Assembly: GCA_020632875.1 (NCBI GenBank)
Contig: JACKET010000003.1
Coordinates: 496,001-560,000, forward strand
DNA length: 64,000 nucleotides
Direction: 5' to 3'
Source: Alphaproteobacteria bacterium
Lineage (GTDB): Bacteria; Myxococcota_A; UBA796; GCA-2862545
Under the pieces are notes generated by a model, which was not told where the DNA came from, made no database searches, and saw only the letters and a list, made by a program, of their open reading frames with translations. Made by a program: the position numbers and the translations under genes. This document shows, piece after piece, positions 43,716 to 53,200 of this stretch (positions within the stretch are counted from its first letter, which is position 1; the number at the start of each line of letters is the position of its first letter).

Positions 43716-44447
43716 CTGGTCTGGCTGCTCGCCACCGCCGCTGCCGCTCCGCCGGCCGATGCGCTCAGAGAGGCGTGGGAGGCGTCCGACCACACGAGCT
43801 GGGTGCACCGTCCGACGTTCGACGCGAAGGAGTGGGAGAAGCTCGCGGAGGGCAAGACCGTCCGCCGCCGCGAGCGGCTCGACGGGCCCGACCGGGTGCT
43901 CGCGGCGCTGTGGTCGCCCGCGAGCCGCGATCAGCTCTGGCTCGCGATCCAGGACGAGCAGCACTACGAGGTCGTCGCGGGCTACGCGGACGAGGACCTG
44001 CCCGGCAGCACGTTCGCGAAGCGTACGCTCTACCAGCGGATCGACCTGCCCTGGCCGTTCGCCGCGCGCCAGTGGGTCATCGAGCTCGAGAGCAACCGCG
44101 ACCTGCTCGCCGCTTCGCAGGGCACCATCTGGGAGCGGCACTGGCGCATCTCGGAGCGGCGCGGCGCGAGCATCGAGGACCCCGATGCGGTGTGGGTCCC
44201 CGAGACCACGGGCGGCTGGACGCTCGTGGAGATCGCCGGGGGGAACCTCGTCATCTACCACACGCGCGCCAGCGTCGGCGGGAACATCCCGGACGAAGCC
44301 GGGACCCAGTGGGCGCTGATGACGGTGTCCGGCATGGTCGAGGAGATGGACCGCCGCGCCCGGGACGAGGTCGACGCGCACTACCTCGACGGGCACGCGC
44401 CGATCGAGCGTCCCGACGGCACGTTCGTCCCGTTCCGATCGCGGTGA
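43716..44447 (+). CDS. START/SRPBCC-fold exported protein with probable CTG start
   Basis: The protein has 243 residues if translation starts at CTG 43716, four bases after a GGAGG; no ATG, GTG or TTG gives as good a start, and the next in-frame ATG upstream (43470) lies deep in the divergent gene. The start would create a signal peptide MVWLLATAAAAPPADA. The body (VLAALWSPASRDQLWLAIQDEQHYEVVAGY in pieces, then FAARQWVIELESN and WVPETTGGWTLVEI, then VGGNIPDEAGTQWALMTVSGMVEEMDRRAR) has the beta-rich plus C-terminal-helix layout of START-like lipid-binding domains. The ligand is unknown. It precedes the DUF1295 gene by 11 bases. Confidence 0.62.
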   Translation: MVWLLATAAAAPPADALREAWEASDHTSWVHRPTFDAKEWEKLAEGKTVRRRERLDGPDRVLAALWSPASRDQLWLAIQDEQHYEVVAGYADEDLPGSTFAKRTLYQRIDLPWPFAARQWVIELESNRDLLAASQGTIWERHWRISERRGASIEDPDAVWVPETTGGWTLVEIAGGNLVIYHTRASVGGNIPDEAGTQWALMTVSGMVEEMDRRARDEVDAHYLDGHAPIERPDGTFVPFRSR

Positions 44448-44458
44448 TAGCGGGCGGC

Positions 44459-45259
44459 ATGCCCTACCCCACGCTGCTCGGTCTCGTCGTCCTGCTCGCC
44501 CTGCTCACCTGGTGCCTGTCGGTGATCACCAGGGAGTACTCGTGGGTCGACCGGCTGTGGTCGATCGCGCCCCCCGTCTACGCCGTGATGATGGCGTACG
44601 CCGCGGGCTTCGCGGACGGGCGCATGAACCTGGTCGCGGGCCTCGTCTGCGCCTGGGGCGCCCGGCTCACGTTCAACTTCTGGCGGCGCGGCGGGTACGC
44701 GCGCGGCGGCGAGGACTACCGCTGGGCCGTGCTCCGCGAGCGCCTCGGCCCCGTGGGCTTCGCGCTGTTCAACGCGACGTTCATCTCGCCGTACCAGATG
44801 TTCCTCGTCTACCTGCTGGTCGCGCCGATGCACACGATGTGGCTCCACCCCACGCGGCTCGGCTGGGCCGATGCGGTCCTGGCACTGGTGTTCGTGGGGC
44901 TGCTCGTGGGCGAGACCATCGCCGACCAGCAGCAGTACGACTTCCAGACCGCCAAGCACGCGGCGCTCGGCCGCGGCGAGCAGGTTCCGCACAACTTCCG
45001 GGTCGACGGGCTGTTCCGCTACTCGCGGCACCCGAACTACTTCTTCGAGATCAGCCAGTGGTGGGTGGTGTTCGCGTTCGCCGTGGTGGCGAGCGGCTCG
45101 CCGCTCCAGTGGACGGTCCTCGGCGCGTTCCTGCTCACGTTGCTGTTCATCGGGTCCACGCGGTTCACCGAAGAGCTCACCCTCGCGAAGTACCCCGAGT
45201 ACGCCGCGTACCAGAAGGTGACCTCGGCCATCGTGCCCCTGCCGCCCCGCGCACGCTGA
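44459..45259 (+). CDS. DUF1295 integral membrane protein (steroid-reductase/ICMT-like fold)
   Basis: The protein has 266 residues from ATG 44459. About six membrane segments: TLLGLVVLLALLTWCLSVI, AVMMAYAAGFADG, FALFNATFISPYQMFLVYLL, AVLALVFVGLLVGETIAD, WWVVFAFAVVASGSP and VLGAFLLTLLFIGS. The C-terminal signature DQQQYDFQTAKHAAL...FRVDGLFRYSRHPNYFFEISQWWVVF is that of DUF1295, related to steroid 5-alpha-reductase and isoprenylcysteine methyltransferases; the RYSRHPNYF motif binds a cofactor in that fold. Substrate unknown; its link with the START-like gene suggests sterol or lipid chemistry. Confidence 0.88.
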   Translation: MPYPTLLGLVVLLALLTWCLSVITREYSWVDRLWSIAPPVYAVMMAYAAGFADGRMNLVAGLVCAWGARLTFNFWRRGGYARGGEDYRWAVLRERLGPVGFALFNATFISPYQMFLVYLLVAPMHTMWLHPTRLGWADAVLALVFVGLLVGETIADQQQYDFQTAKHAALGRGEQVPHNFRVDGLFRYSRHPNYFFEISQWWVVFAFAVVASGSPLQWTVLGAFLLTLLFIGSTRFTEELTLAKYPEYAAYQKVTSAIVPLPPRAR

Positions 45260-45773
45260 GCGGGGATTCCGGTCCGGGTGGCGGGTGCCGCGCCCCTGTC
45301 CAAATCGGGTCTGACCCGAATGGGACACCCGATCCTCTCGTGTGGGCCGACGTTTCGCGGAGGCTCTGGCACTTTCGGGACAGGGGGCCGACGGCACGAA
45401 TGCCGTCACGCACGGGCCGCTCGCGATGTCTCGACGAATCGTGTCGGTTCTTCCGAATCTATCTGCCGAGCCCGATCGAAGCCACCGGCCGAGGTGCGCC
45501 ACGCTGGCTGTCCAAATCGGGTCTGACCCGAATGGGACACCCGACCCACTCGTGTGGGACGGCGTTTCGAGGAGGCTCTGGCACTTTCGGGACAGGGGCC
45601 GAGCACGCCACAGGAGGTCGTCGCCCACCGGACCGTGCACAGCGCGGGATGTGAAATCCAGGTCGACTCTGCGCTCTGCCCCTGACTCCGCCAGGCCGCC
45701 TCATTCTATGGATAATTTTTGAACAGCTCTTGAACAAGATCGGTTACGGATCGGACGTTGACCCGGAGCCCCC
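45260..45773. other. Interval with a duplicated 95-bp element, before ribA
   Basis: No gene is seen. Two nearly identical segments of about 95 bases lie at 45296-45391 and 45508-45602. Between and after them is unique sequence; the last 60 bases (AATTTTTGAACAGCTCTTG..) are AT-richer and may hold the ribA promoter. Confidence 0.6.
45296..45602. repeat. Direct repeat of about 95 bp, two copies
   Basis: Both copies begin CTGTCCAAATCGGGTCTGAC and contain CACCCGA...CTCGTGTGGG..CG.CGTTTCG.GGAGGC and TCTGGCACTTTCGGGACAGG. The first 31 bases form an imperfect palindrome (TGTCCAAATCGGGTC / GACCCGAATGGGACA). Confidence 0.8.
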
Positions 45774-46400
45774 ATGTCCGCACGCATCGATCCCCTGCCG
45801 GCCAGCCCTCTCCTCCGCCCGCTCGCCACGGCGGCGCTCCCGTCGGAGTTCGGCGACTTCCGCATCGTGGCGTTCGACAATCCCATCGACGGCCGCGAGC
45901 ACATCGCGCTCGTGATGGGCGACGTGGAGGACGCGGACGACGTGCTCGTCCGGATGCACAGCGAGTGCCTCACGGGCGACGTCCTGGGCTCGCTGCGCTG
46001 CGACTGCCGGGCCCAGCTCCACGCCGCGCTCGAGCGGATCGCCGAGGCCGGCCGCGGCGTGCTGCTCTACCTCCGGCAGGAGGGGCGCGGGATCGGGCTC
46101 ACGAACAAGGTCCGCGCGTACGCGCTGCAGGACGGCGGGCTCGACACGGTCGACGCGAACCACGCGCTCGGCTTCCCCGACGACCTCCGCGACTACCGCG
46201 CGGCCGCCGCGATGCTCGACGCCCTCGGCGTGAAGAGCGTGGCGCTGATGACGAACAACCCCAACAAGCTCGCCGCGCTCGAGCGGTACGGCGTCGCGCT
46301 CTCGGGCCGCGTCGAGCACGAGATGCCCGCGACGGCCCACAACGTCCACTACCTGCAGACCAAGCGCGACCGTTCGGGGCACCTGCTCGACGTCGGCTAG
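45774..46400 (+). CDS. ribA: GTP cyclohydrolase II (riboflavin synthesis)
   Basis: The protein has 208 residues from ATG 45774. The zinc-binding block VRMHSECLTGDVLGSLRCDC (three Cys) and YLRQEGRGIGLTNKVRAYALQ, with the catalytic Tyr/Arg region, are the diagnostic motifs. It hydrolyses GTP to formate, pyrophosphate and 2,5-diamino-6-ribosylamino-pyrimidinone phosphate, the first step to riboflavin. It is a stand-alone RibA with no RibB domain. The TAG stop (46398-46400) is part of the CTAG target of the adjacent IS1182-like element and is preserved by the insertion. Confidence 0.95.
   Translation: MSARIDPLPASPLLRPLATAALPSEFGDFRIVAFDNPIDGREHIALVMGDVEDADDVLVRMHSECLTGDVLGSLRCDCRAQLHAALERIAEAGRGVLLYLRQEGRGIGLTNKVRAYALQDGGLDTVDANHALGFPDDLRDYRAAAAMLDALGVKSVALMTNNPNKLAALERYGVALSGRVEHEMPATAHNVHYLQTKRDRSGHLLDVG
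46397..46400. repeat. Left target duplication (CTAG) of the IS element
   Basis: CTAG at 46397-46400 is the end of the ribA coding sequence and is repeated at 48385-48388 beyond the right terminal repeat, as a 4-bp target-site duplication. Confidence 0.75.
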
Positions 46401-48384
46401 CAGATCTCGGGAAAATCCCATTGTTCCGGTCGTTCGATCGGAATCGAGGGCTGCTCGACGGCGCGGGTGGATGGCGACCGGTGAGTGTGTGATCGCTGAA
46501 GTGCGACCAACAACCACCACAGACCCACTGGCGCCATCGATGTGATCACCCGCTCGGGCTCCATCGGCAATGCCGTGGAGGGCCCATGCCGGTCATGCAC
46601 TTCGCCCAGCGTTCTCTCTTCGATCCGCAGAACATCGCGCCGGGCGTGCTTTCGCCGGGCTCGCTCGCCCACCTTCTCCACGCCTTGGGAGACGATCTCG
46701 TGCCCGGATTCCTGCGGGCGGAGTGGCGTGGGGCTGGGAAGCGGGGACGCCCGGCCTGGCCGGCCGCCAGGCTTCTCGCGCTCCAGCTGCTGCGGTGGAG
46801 CGACGGAGGCGGGGGTCGGCTTGGCGCGTGCGAGCGGGCCAAGACCGATCTGGCGTGGCGCGCGGCGATGCGGTTGCCGGCGTTCGGTCCGTCGCCCACG
46901 GAGAAGACCCTCCGCGAGTTCGAGCACTGGCTGATGGGGAGGACCGACTCCTGCGACCTGCGCCGCTACGAGGTGCTCTTCGAGGGCCTCACCCTCCGCG
47001 CGAGTGGGGTGTTGAGCGAGGCGACCTGGGTGATGGACGGGACGCCGATGTACTGCTTCGGCGCATTGCAAGGGACGGTGCGGATGCTCGGGGACGGGCT
47101 GCGAGGCCTCCTCAAGCGCTGGGGTCGCGTCCGCGGCGGGACGCTCGCGCAGGTGGCTCAGCGGCTGGACGTGCCCTGGGTGGTGGCAAAGTCCATCAAG
47201 GGCGGGCTCGCTGCCGACTGGTCGGACCCGGAATCGCGACGCGCTGCGCTGGGCCGCCTCGTCCGTGATGTCATCCGCATCGTCGCGCATGTCGAGAGCG
47301 AGATTCACGAGATATCGCGAGCGAACCGGACCTTCCTGCTTCATAGGTGTCGCGACCTCCTGCGAGTCATCGAGAAGGACATCCGGGTCGACGACGATGG
47401 GCACTACTTCGTGCAGTGGAAGGCGGGCGACGACCGCCTGGTGAGCATCACCGAGCCGGAAGCCCGGTCGGGCCACAAGTCGAAGCAGAGCAAGTTCAAG
47501 GGGTTCAAGCTCACGATGCTGGGCGATCTGGTCTCTGGCCTCATCGCCGCGGTGAAGGTCTTCGAGGGCAACCAGGCCGAGGGCCGCCATGGAGTCGAGC
47601 TCCTGGAACGAGCGAAGCGACTCGAGCTGTCCATCGACCGCGCCCTGGGGGACTCGGCCTACGGCGGCACGCCGACCCGGATGGCCATTCAGCGGCTGGG
47701 GATCGAGCTGGTCGCGCCTCCGCCGGCGGTCCAGCTCAAAGACGATGCGCCGCTCCAGAAACACGAGTTCGATGTCGACTTCGAATCTCAGACAGCGACC
47801 TGCCCGGCCGGAGTCACCACCGCCGACCATCGGATGGGTCCCTTCGAAGGCGAGCTTCGCTCCGTGTACGAGTGGCCCGTGGACGCCTGCCGGGGGTGTC
47901 ACCTCCGCGGCGCGTGCGTGCCGAAGATGAGGGACGACGTGAAGCCTCGAGGCCAACGACCCAAGGGAAGACGGCTCAAGCTCGATGTGAACGAGCGGGA
48001 GCTACGACGGGCGCGAGCCGAGTGGCCTGGCCTCCGGGAGGAATACCGGCGCAGAGGCCAGGGCGAGCGGCTCGTTGCGCGAATGGTCCGGCTCGGAAGC
48101 CGTCAGGCGCGCGCGTTCGGTCTCGAGGCTGCGAACCTGCAGGTCCATCTGATCGCCATCACCAACAATCTCTCCCTCCTCGCGACCCACCTCCAGGGGC
48201 GCGCACCGGAACAGCCCACGTTGCCGCTCTGGGGGACGATGTAGGGCACTTCGAACGACACGAGCCAGGTTGTTCCTGAACGATGTCGCGATCGCGGCGC
48301 GCGAGAACCCCGCGCCCGCGAACCGCGACCATGCCCACCATCCGCGAGAACAACCAGCGCAGACCGGACTTTTCCCGATGTCTG
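46401..48384 (+). mobile_element. IS1182-family insertion sequence
   Basis: The element is 1984 bases long with terminal inverted repeats: left CAGATCTCGGGAAAATCCC (46401-46419), right, read inward, CAGACATCGGGAAAAGTCC (48384-48366). They match at 15 of 19 positions. CTAG flanks both sides. One transposase gene fills most of the element. Confidence 0.85.
46586..48244 (+). CDS. IS1182-family transposase
   Basis: The protein has 552 residues from ATG 46586. It has the IS1182 layout: helix-turn-helix-rich start with FGPSPTEKTLREFEHWL, then a DDE catalytic core. Candidate acid residues are VMDGTPMYCF, SITEPEARSGHKSKQSKFKGFKL (conserved 'PEAR...K.....GYKLH'-type), LGDSAYGG and a late Glu region ELRRARAEWPGLREEYRRRG. 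A Cys cluster CRGCHLRGAC near residue 440 is the usual zinc-like motif. The frame is intact, so the element may be active. Confidence 0.92.
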   Translation: MPVMHFAQRSLFDPQNIAPGVLSPGSLAHLLHALGDDLVPGFLRAEWRGAGKRGRPAWPAARLLALQLLRWSDGGGGRLGACERAKTDLAWRAAMRLPAFGPSPTEKTLREFEHWLMGRTDSCDLRRYEVLFEGLTLRASGVLSEATWVMDGTPMYCFGALQGTVRMLGDGLRGLLKRWGRVRGGTLAQVAQRLDVPWVVAKSIKGGLAADWSDPESRRAALGRLVRDVIRIVAHVESEIHEISRANRTFLLHRCRDLLRVIEKDIRVDDDGHYFVQWKAGDDRLVSITEPEARSGHKSKQSKFKGFKLTMLGDLVSGLIAAVKVFEGNQAEGRHGVELLERAKRLELSIDRALGDSAYGGTPTRMAIQRLGIELVAPPPAVQLKDDAPLQKHEFDVDFESQTATCPAGVTTADHRMGPFEGELRSVYEWPVDACRGCHLRGACVPKMRDDVKPRGQRPKGRRLKLDVNERELRRARAEWPGLREEYRRRGQGERLVARMVRLGSRQARAFGLEAANLQVHLIAITNNLSLLATHLQGRAPEQPTLPLWGTM

Positions 48385-48432
48385 CTAGAGCCGTGAACCG
48401 CTACCGCGGCTCACACCTCTAGACACCCCTTG

Positions 48433-48481
48433 GTTCGCCGGTTTCCGGGCGTGACTGTCCCGCCCGGACCCTCCGGCGAAC
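48433..48481. terminator. Strong hairpin between the IS element and the DUF481 gene
   Basis: GTTCGCCGG (48433-48441) pairs with CCGGCGAAC (48473-48481), and inside it TCCGGGCG pairs with CGCCCGGA. It lies just after the stop of the minus-strand gene at 48523. No T-run follows, so the role in termination is uncertain. Confidence 0.5.
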
Positions 48482-48522
48482 AACGAGAGAAGCTCCACTT
48501 GCTGCGCAAGCGGACCATCTCT

Positions 48523-49260
48523 CTAGAAACCGACGACGAGCCCCGACTTCAGCGCGAGGTCCACCGGCTCGACGCCCGTCGGCGGCGACGAGTCGCGCTC
48601 CACGCGGAAGAGCACGTTCCAGTCGAGGTGCTCGCTGATGTCGATCGTCATCGACACCTCCTCCAGGAACCGCCAGTTCGACCACCGGTCGAGGCGCGGC
48701 TGCACGAACGTCGTGCTCGCGAGCACCACGGTCTCCGTCTTCACGGCCACCGTGAAGTAGTCGCTCATCCGCGCGTGCAGCCCGGCGTCGTCGTCCTCGA
48801 AGCCCTCGCTGTGCAGCTGGTACTCCCCCATCACCGTCAGCCCGAGGTGGGCCTCGGTCCACTCCGCGCGGAACAGCCGGAAATCCAGGCCCGCGCCGGC
48901 CAGATCGCGCATCGCCAGGCCGCGGAACGCGTTGTGGTCGATCTGCACGAACTCCACCGTCGAGACCGGGTCCGCGAAGAGCCAGCGGTGGCGGAGGTTC
49001 GCGAACGCCCGCTGGGACACCTTGTCGCCGAAGGCCCGCGCCACGTCGCCGGACGCCTTGAGCGCCACGAGGTGCGTGCTCCGCTTGTACTGCAGGCCCG
49101 ACGCGAGGTCGGCCCCGATCCGCTTCTCGTTGCCGTCCAGCACGGTGATGCCGGCCTTCACCGAGCCGTGCCAGCCGTCCTCGAGCACGCCGACGCTCGG
49201 CGTCAGCACGTTCACGATGGTCGCCCGGGCATCCGACAGCCCGAGCAGCATCCAGATCAT
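48523..49260 (-). CDS. DUF481-family exported protein
   Basis: The protein has 245 residues from ATG 49260, after AGGAGGGCC. The short signal MIWMLLGLSDARA leads into a beta-strand-rich sequence with VKAGITVLDGNEKRIGADLA, LVALKASGDVARAFGDKVS, FRLFRAEWTEAHLGLTVM and DLDWNV-type segments ending in LKSGLVVGF. This pattern of amphipathic strands and a C-terminal Phe matches outer-membrane barrels of the DUF481 (YdiY-like) type. Function unknown. Confidence 0.72.
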   Translation of the reverse strand: MIWMLLGLSDARATIVNVLTPSVGVLEDGWHGSVKAGITVLDGNEKRIGADLASGLQYKRSTHLVALKASGDVARAFGDKVSQRAFANLRHRWLFADPVSTVEFVQIDHNAFRGLAMRDLAGAGLDFRLFRAEWTEAHLGLTVMGEYQLHSEGFEDDDAGLHARMSDYFTVAVKTETVVLASTTFVQPRLDRWSNWRFLEEVSMTIDISEHLDWNVLFRVERDSSPPTGVEPVDLALKSGLVVGF

Positions 49261-49297
49261 CGGCCCTCCTGTTCCCGGGCGACTATGGTGGCCCGGC

Positions 49298-50230
49298 ATG
49301 CGCGACCAGATGGCCATGTTCGGAGCGCCGGAGGTGGAGCCCGCGACCTGGGATCCCGGCCTCGTCGCGCTCGGCGGGCGCGTGCCGGACGGCGTGTTCT
49401 TCGGCACGTCGAGCTGGTCGTTCCCGGGCTGGGCCGGACGCGTGTGGAAGCGCGAGCTGCCGGACACCCTGCTGTCGGAGCGCGGGCTCGCGGCCTACGC
49501 GCAGCACCCGCTGTTCCGCTCGGTCAGCGTGGACCGCACCTACTACCGGGTCCCCGAGCCGGGCCTCTACGCGGACTACGCGAGCCAGGTGCCGGACGGC
49601 TTCCGCTTCGTCGTGAAGGCCCCGCAGGTCTGCACCGCGGCGCGCATCCGCGGCGAGGCGAATCCCCTCGCCCTCGACCCGGGCTGGGCCGAAGCCGAGT
49701 TCCTCGGACCGCTGCGCGGCGGGCTCGGCGCGAAGCTCGGGCTCGTGTTGCTCCAGTTCCCCCCGCAGCCGCCCGACGCGCTCGGGCCCTTCTACGACCG
49801 GCTCGCGCGCTTCCTCGAGCTCGACGCGTCCTTCGCCGTCGAGGTCCGCACGCCCGCATGGCTCGACGGCCCCCTCGCAGCCGTGCTCGCCGACCGCGGC
49901 GCCAGCCCGTGCCTCACGATCCACCCGACGATGCCCGACCTCCGCACCCAGTGGAAGCGCACGAATGCCGGTGAGGCGCCCGACCTCGTCCTCCGCTGGA
50001 ACCTCGGCGGCGGGCGGGCCTACGACGATGCCAAGGCCCGCTACGCGCCGTTCGACCGCATCGTGGACCCCGACCCCGCGCTGCGCGGCGCCGTGGCCAA
50101 CGCCGTCCGCTGGGCCGTGGAGCGCGGACGGCGCGTGTGGGTCACGGCGAACAACAAGGCCGAGGGCTGCGCGCCGGGGACCCTGGAGGCCATCGCCGCG
50201 CTGGCCTTCGGGGACCAGGGAACGTCTTGA
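49298..50230 (+). CDS. DUF72 (YecE-like) protein
   Basis: The protein has 310 residues from ATG 49298. Family motifs: FGTSSWSFPGWAGRVW, YAQHPLFRSVSVDRTYYRVP, FRFVVKAPQ, LLQFPPQPPD and FAVEVRTPAWL, then VLADRGASPCLTIHP, with the C-terminal VWVTANNKAEGCAPG. It is a TIM-barrel protein of unknown reaction; all strands and the conserved Glu and Asn are present. It diverges from the DUF481 gene (37 bases between starts) and converges on the efflux operon. Confidence 0.85.
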   Translation: MRDQMAMFGAPEVEPATWDPGLVALGGRVPDGVFFGTSSWSFPGWAGRVWKRELPDTLLSERGLAAYAQHPLFRSVSVDRTYYRVPEPGLYADYASQVPDGFRFVVKAPQVCTAARIRGEANPLALDPGWAEAEFLGPLRGGLGAKLGLVLLQFPPQPPDALGPFYDRLARFLELDASFAVEVRTPAWLDGPLAAVLADRGASPCLTIHPTMPDLRTQWKRTNAGEAPDLVLRWNLGGGRAYDDAKARYAPFDRIVDPDPALRGAVANAVRWAVERGRRVWVTANNKAEGCAPGTLEAIAALAFGDQGTS

Positions 50231-50251
50231 CGGGACCGTCGAGGCGTCGAG

Positions 50252-53200
50252 TCAACCCGCGAGGGCCAGCGCGAGCCGCGCCCGCACCACCTCGACCCTC
50301 GCGGCCTCGAGAGCCGCGCGCTGGGACGCGCGGGTCGCTTCGGCGTCGAGCACGTCGGTGAGCGTCGCGAGCTGCTCGGCGTAGCGGTCGGCCAGGATGC
50401 CGGCTGCGGCGTCGGCCTGGGCCAGCGAGGCCTCGCGCACGGCGATCTCCGCGGACCGCGCCTCGAGCAGGGCCGTGCTGGCTGCCCGCTCGGCGACCGC
50501 ACCGCGCTGGAGGGCCTCCGACCGGGACCGGACCGCGGAGAGCCGCGCCGAAGCCGCGTCGACGTCGGCCAGCCGACCGGCGCCGAGCGCCCAGGTCGCC
50601 GTGACCCCTACCTGGCTCCAGCTCGACTTCACGAGCGTCGCGTTGTCGGTGCCCTGCCAGCCGAGGTCCGCCGTGACGCGCGGGAGCATGGACGTGGCGA
50701 TGGCGATGCGCTCCGCCTGGACCGCGCGTGCCGCGGAGTCGAGCGCCTGGAGGTCCGGCCGGGACGAGGTCGCGAAGCCCTGGGTCGCGTCGAACACGGG
50801 CTGCACGGGCTCGTCGAGGCCGAGGCGCGCGGCGAGGCCCCAGGCGAGCGCCTCGCGCTGGGCGCCGAGCAGCGCGATGCCCTGCTCTACCTCGGCGAGG
50901 GCGACCCGGGCGCGCATCGCGTCCGACTCGAGCGCGAGCCCCGCGGACATGAGGTCCTCCGCCTGCCCGACCGTGCGGGACAGCGCGTCCCGCTGGGTGC
51001 CGAGCGCGGCCACGCGCGCGTCGATCACCACGAGGTCGAGGAACCCGTCCACCGCGGCCCCCACGAGCTCTTCGCGCGTCCGCGCCGCCTGGAGCCGCTC
51101 CGCGCGGGCCCCGTGCGACCGCGCGGTCGCCGCAGCCCAGCCCGACGGGTCGAACAGCGGCTGCTGCACGCTCGCACCGAGCGTCGCGAGCTGCTTCGGG
51201 GTCTGCACGAACGGGCCGAGCGGCGTGTCGAGCGCCACGTCGTCCTCGAGCCAGCGGTCGGACGCCTGGGCGACGAGCCGGGGCGTCGTCGCGTCCAGCC
51301 AGGCCGCCGTCGCGCCACGCGACGCCGCGTCCGCGTCCGACTCCGCCGCCATGACCAACGGAGCCGTCTCCGCCGCATCGATCACGGCATCGAGGTTCAT
51401 CGGGGCCGCGCTGGCCGCCGCCGGGAAGAGCAACGCGAGCGGGAGCCACCGACGGCGCGGGGCCGCCGGGCGGTCTCCGAACAGGACGGTGTAGAGCGCA
51501 GGCACGGCGACCAGGGTGAGCGCGGTGGACGCGAGCAGGCCCGAGATCATGGCCCACGCGAGCGGGGGCCACAGCGCCGAGTCCGACACGGCGAGCGGCA
51601 CCATGCCGGCCACCGTCGTGAGCGTGGTGAGCAGGATGGGCCGGAGCCGGAGCTGGATGGCGTCCGACACGGCGTCCGGAACGGAGGCCCCCTCCGACCG
51701 CCGCTGCTCGACGACGTTCAGCAGCACGATGGCGTTGTTCACCACGATGCCGACGAGCGCGATGACGCCGAGCATCGACATGAAGCCGAACGGCTGACCC
51801 GTGAGCGCGAGCCCCGGCACCACGCCGGTCGCGGCGAGTGGCACGGTCGTGAGGATGATGCCCAGCCGCCGGAAGCTGTCGAACTCGAGCAGCAGGAAGA
51901 ACACGAGCAGGCCGAGGCCGAGCGGCAGGGTCTGCAGGAGCGCCGTGTTCGCCTCGCCCGAGCCCTCGGCCTCGCCGCCGTACGACAGCGTCACGCCGGC
52001 CGGCAGGTCGAGGTCGGCGCGCTCGAAGCCCGCGAGCACCGAGCCGAACGTCGCACCGGGGGCGAGCTCGGCCGACACCACGACCTCGCGGACGCCGTCG
52101 CGGTGGTGCACGGCGGCGGGTGCCCAGCGCGGCACCACGTCGGCCACCTGCATCAGCGGGACCGGGCCCGCGGGGGTCGTCACGGGCACGGTGCCCAGAC
52201 GGTCCGGCGCGGTGCGCTCGCCGGCCGGGGTGGTCACGCGGATGCCGATGGGATCGGACCCGTTGCGGATGACGCCCGCGTCGAGCCCGTGGGTCTGGGC
52301 CAGCGTCGCCATGGGGACGGCGCCGCGGCCCACGCCGAGGCGCCCGGTCCACGCGTCGTCGATCGCGAGCTCGAGCGTGGGGAGGCCGGTGCCGAGGTCG
52401 TGGCGCACGTCGCGGGCGCCGGGCACGCCGCGGAGGGTGGCGGTGACGGCCTCGACCGCGTCGCGGAGGGCGCCCGGATCGGTGCCGTGCAGGCGGATCT
52501 GGACGGGCGCACCGACGGGCGGGCCCTGCTGGAGGCGCTTCGGGACGACCGTGGCGTCGGGCCAGCGGCGGGAAGCCGTGCGGATGCGCTCGACGAGGCC
52601 GTCGAGGTCGGCGTCGGGCGCGGTGAGGACGATCTCGGCGCGGTGCGGGCTGCCTGGGTTGTCGTTCAGGTTGTAGTAGAAGCGCGGCAGCCCGCCGCCC
52701 ACGAACGCCGTGCCCGTCGAGACGGCCGGGTCGGCGCGGAACGCGGCGAGCATCTGCGCCGCACGGGCTTCGGTCTCGGTCGCGTGGGTGCCCTCGGGCA
52801 GCGCCACGCTGACGACGACGCGGTCGCGGTCGGACATCGGGAAGAACTCGGCGGGCACGAGCGCGGTGAGGGCCCCGGCCGCGAGGACGCCCGCAGCGAC
52901 GAGCGCGAGCAGCGGACGCGGACGGCGCACGGTCAGCGACGCGAGCCGGCCGCCGACCCGCTCGAGCCAGCCGGCCCCGCCGGTGGAGGGGCGCAGCATC
53001 CGGGTCGCGAGCGACGGCGTGACGACGAGCGCGTACACGTACGACAGGACGAGCGCGAGGATGACGACCAGCGGGATGGTGCGCGTGAAGTCCGCCGTCC
53101 CGCCGGACGCGAGGAGCATCGGGACGAACGCGGCGACCGTCGTTCCCGTCGCGGTCCCGAGCGGCAGGGCGAGCTCGCGGACCGCGGCGGAGCCCGGGTC

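Noticed and set aside
45720..45773. Flavin (FMN) riboswitch before ribA
   Set aside because: The leader lacks the conserved FMN-element blocks (for example AGGGYR and the paired stems), and only about 170 bases lie between the repeat and the start.
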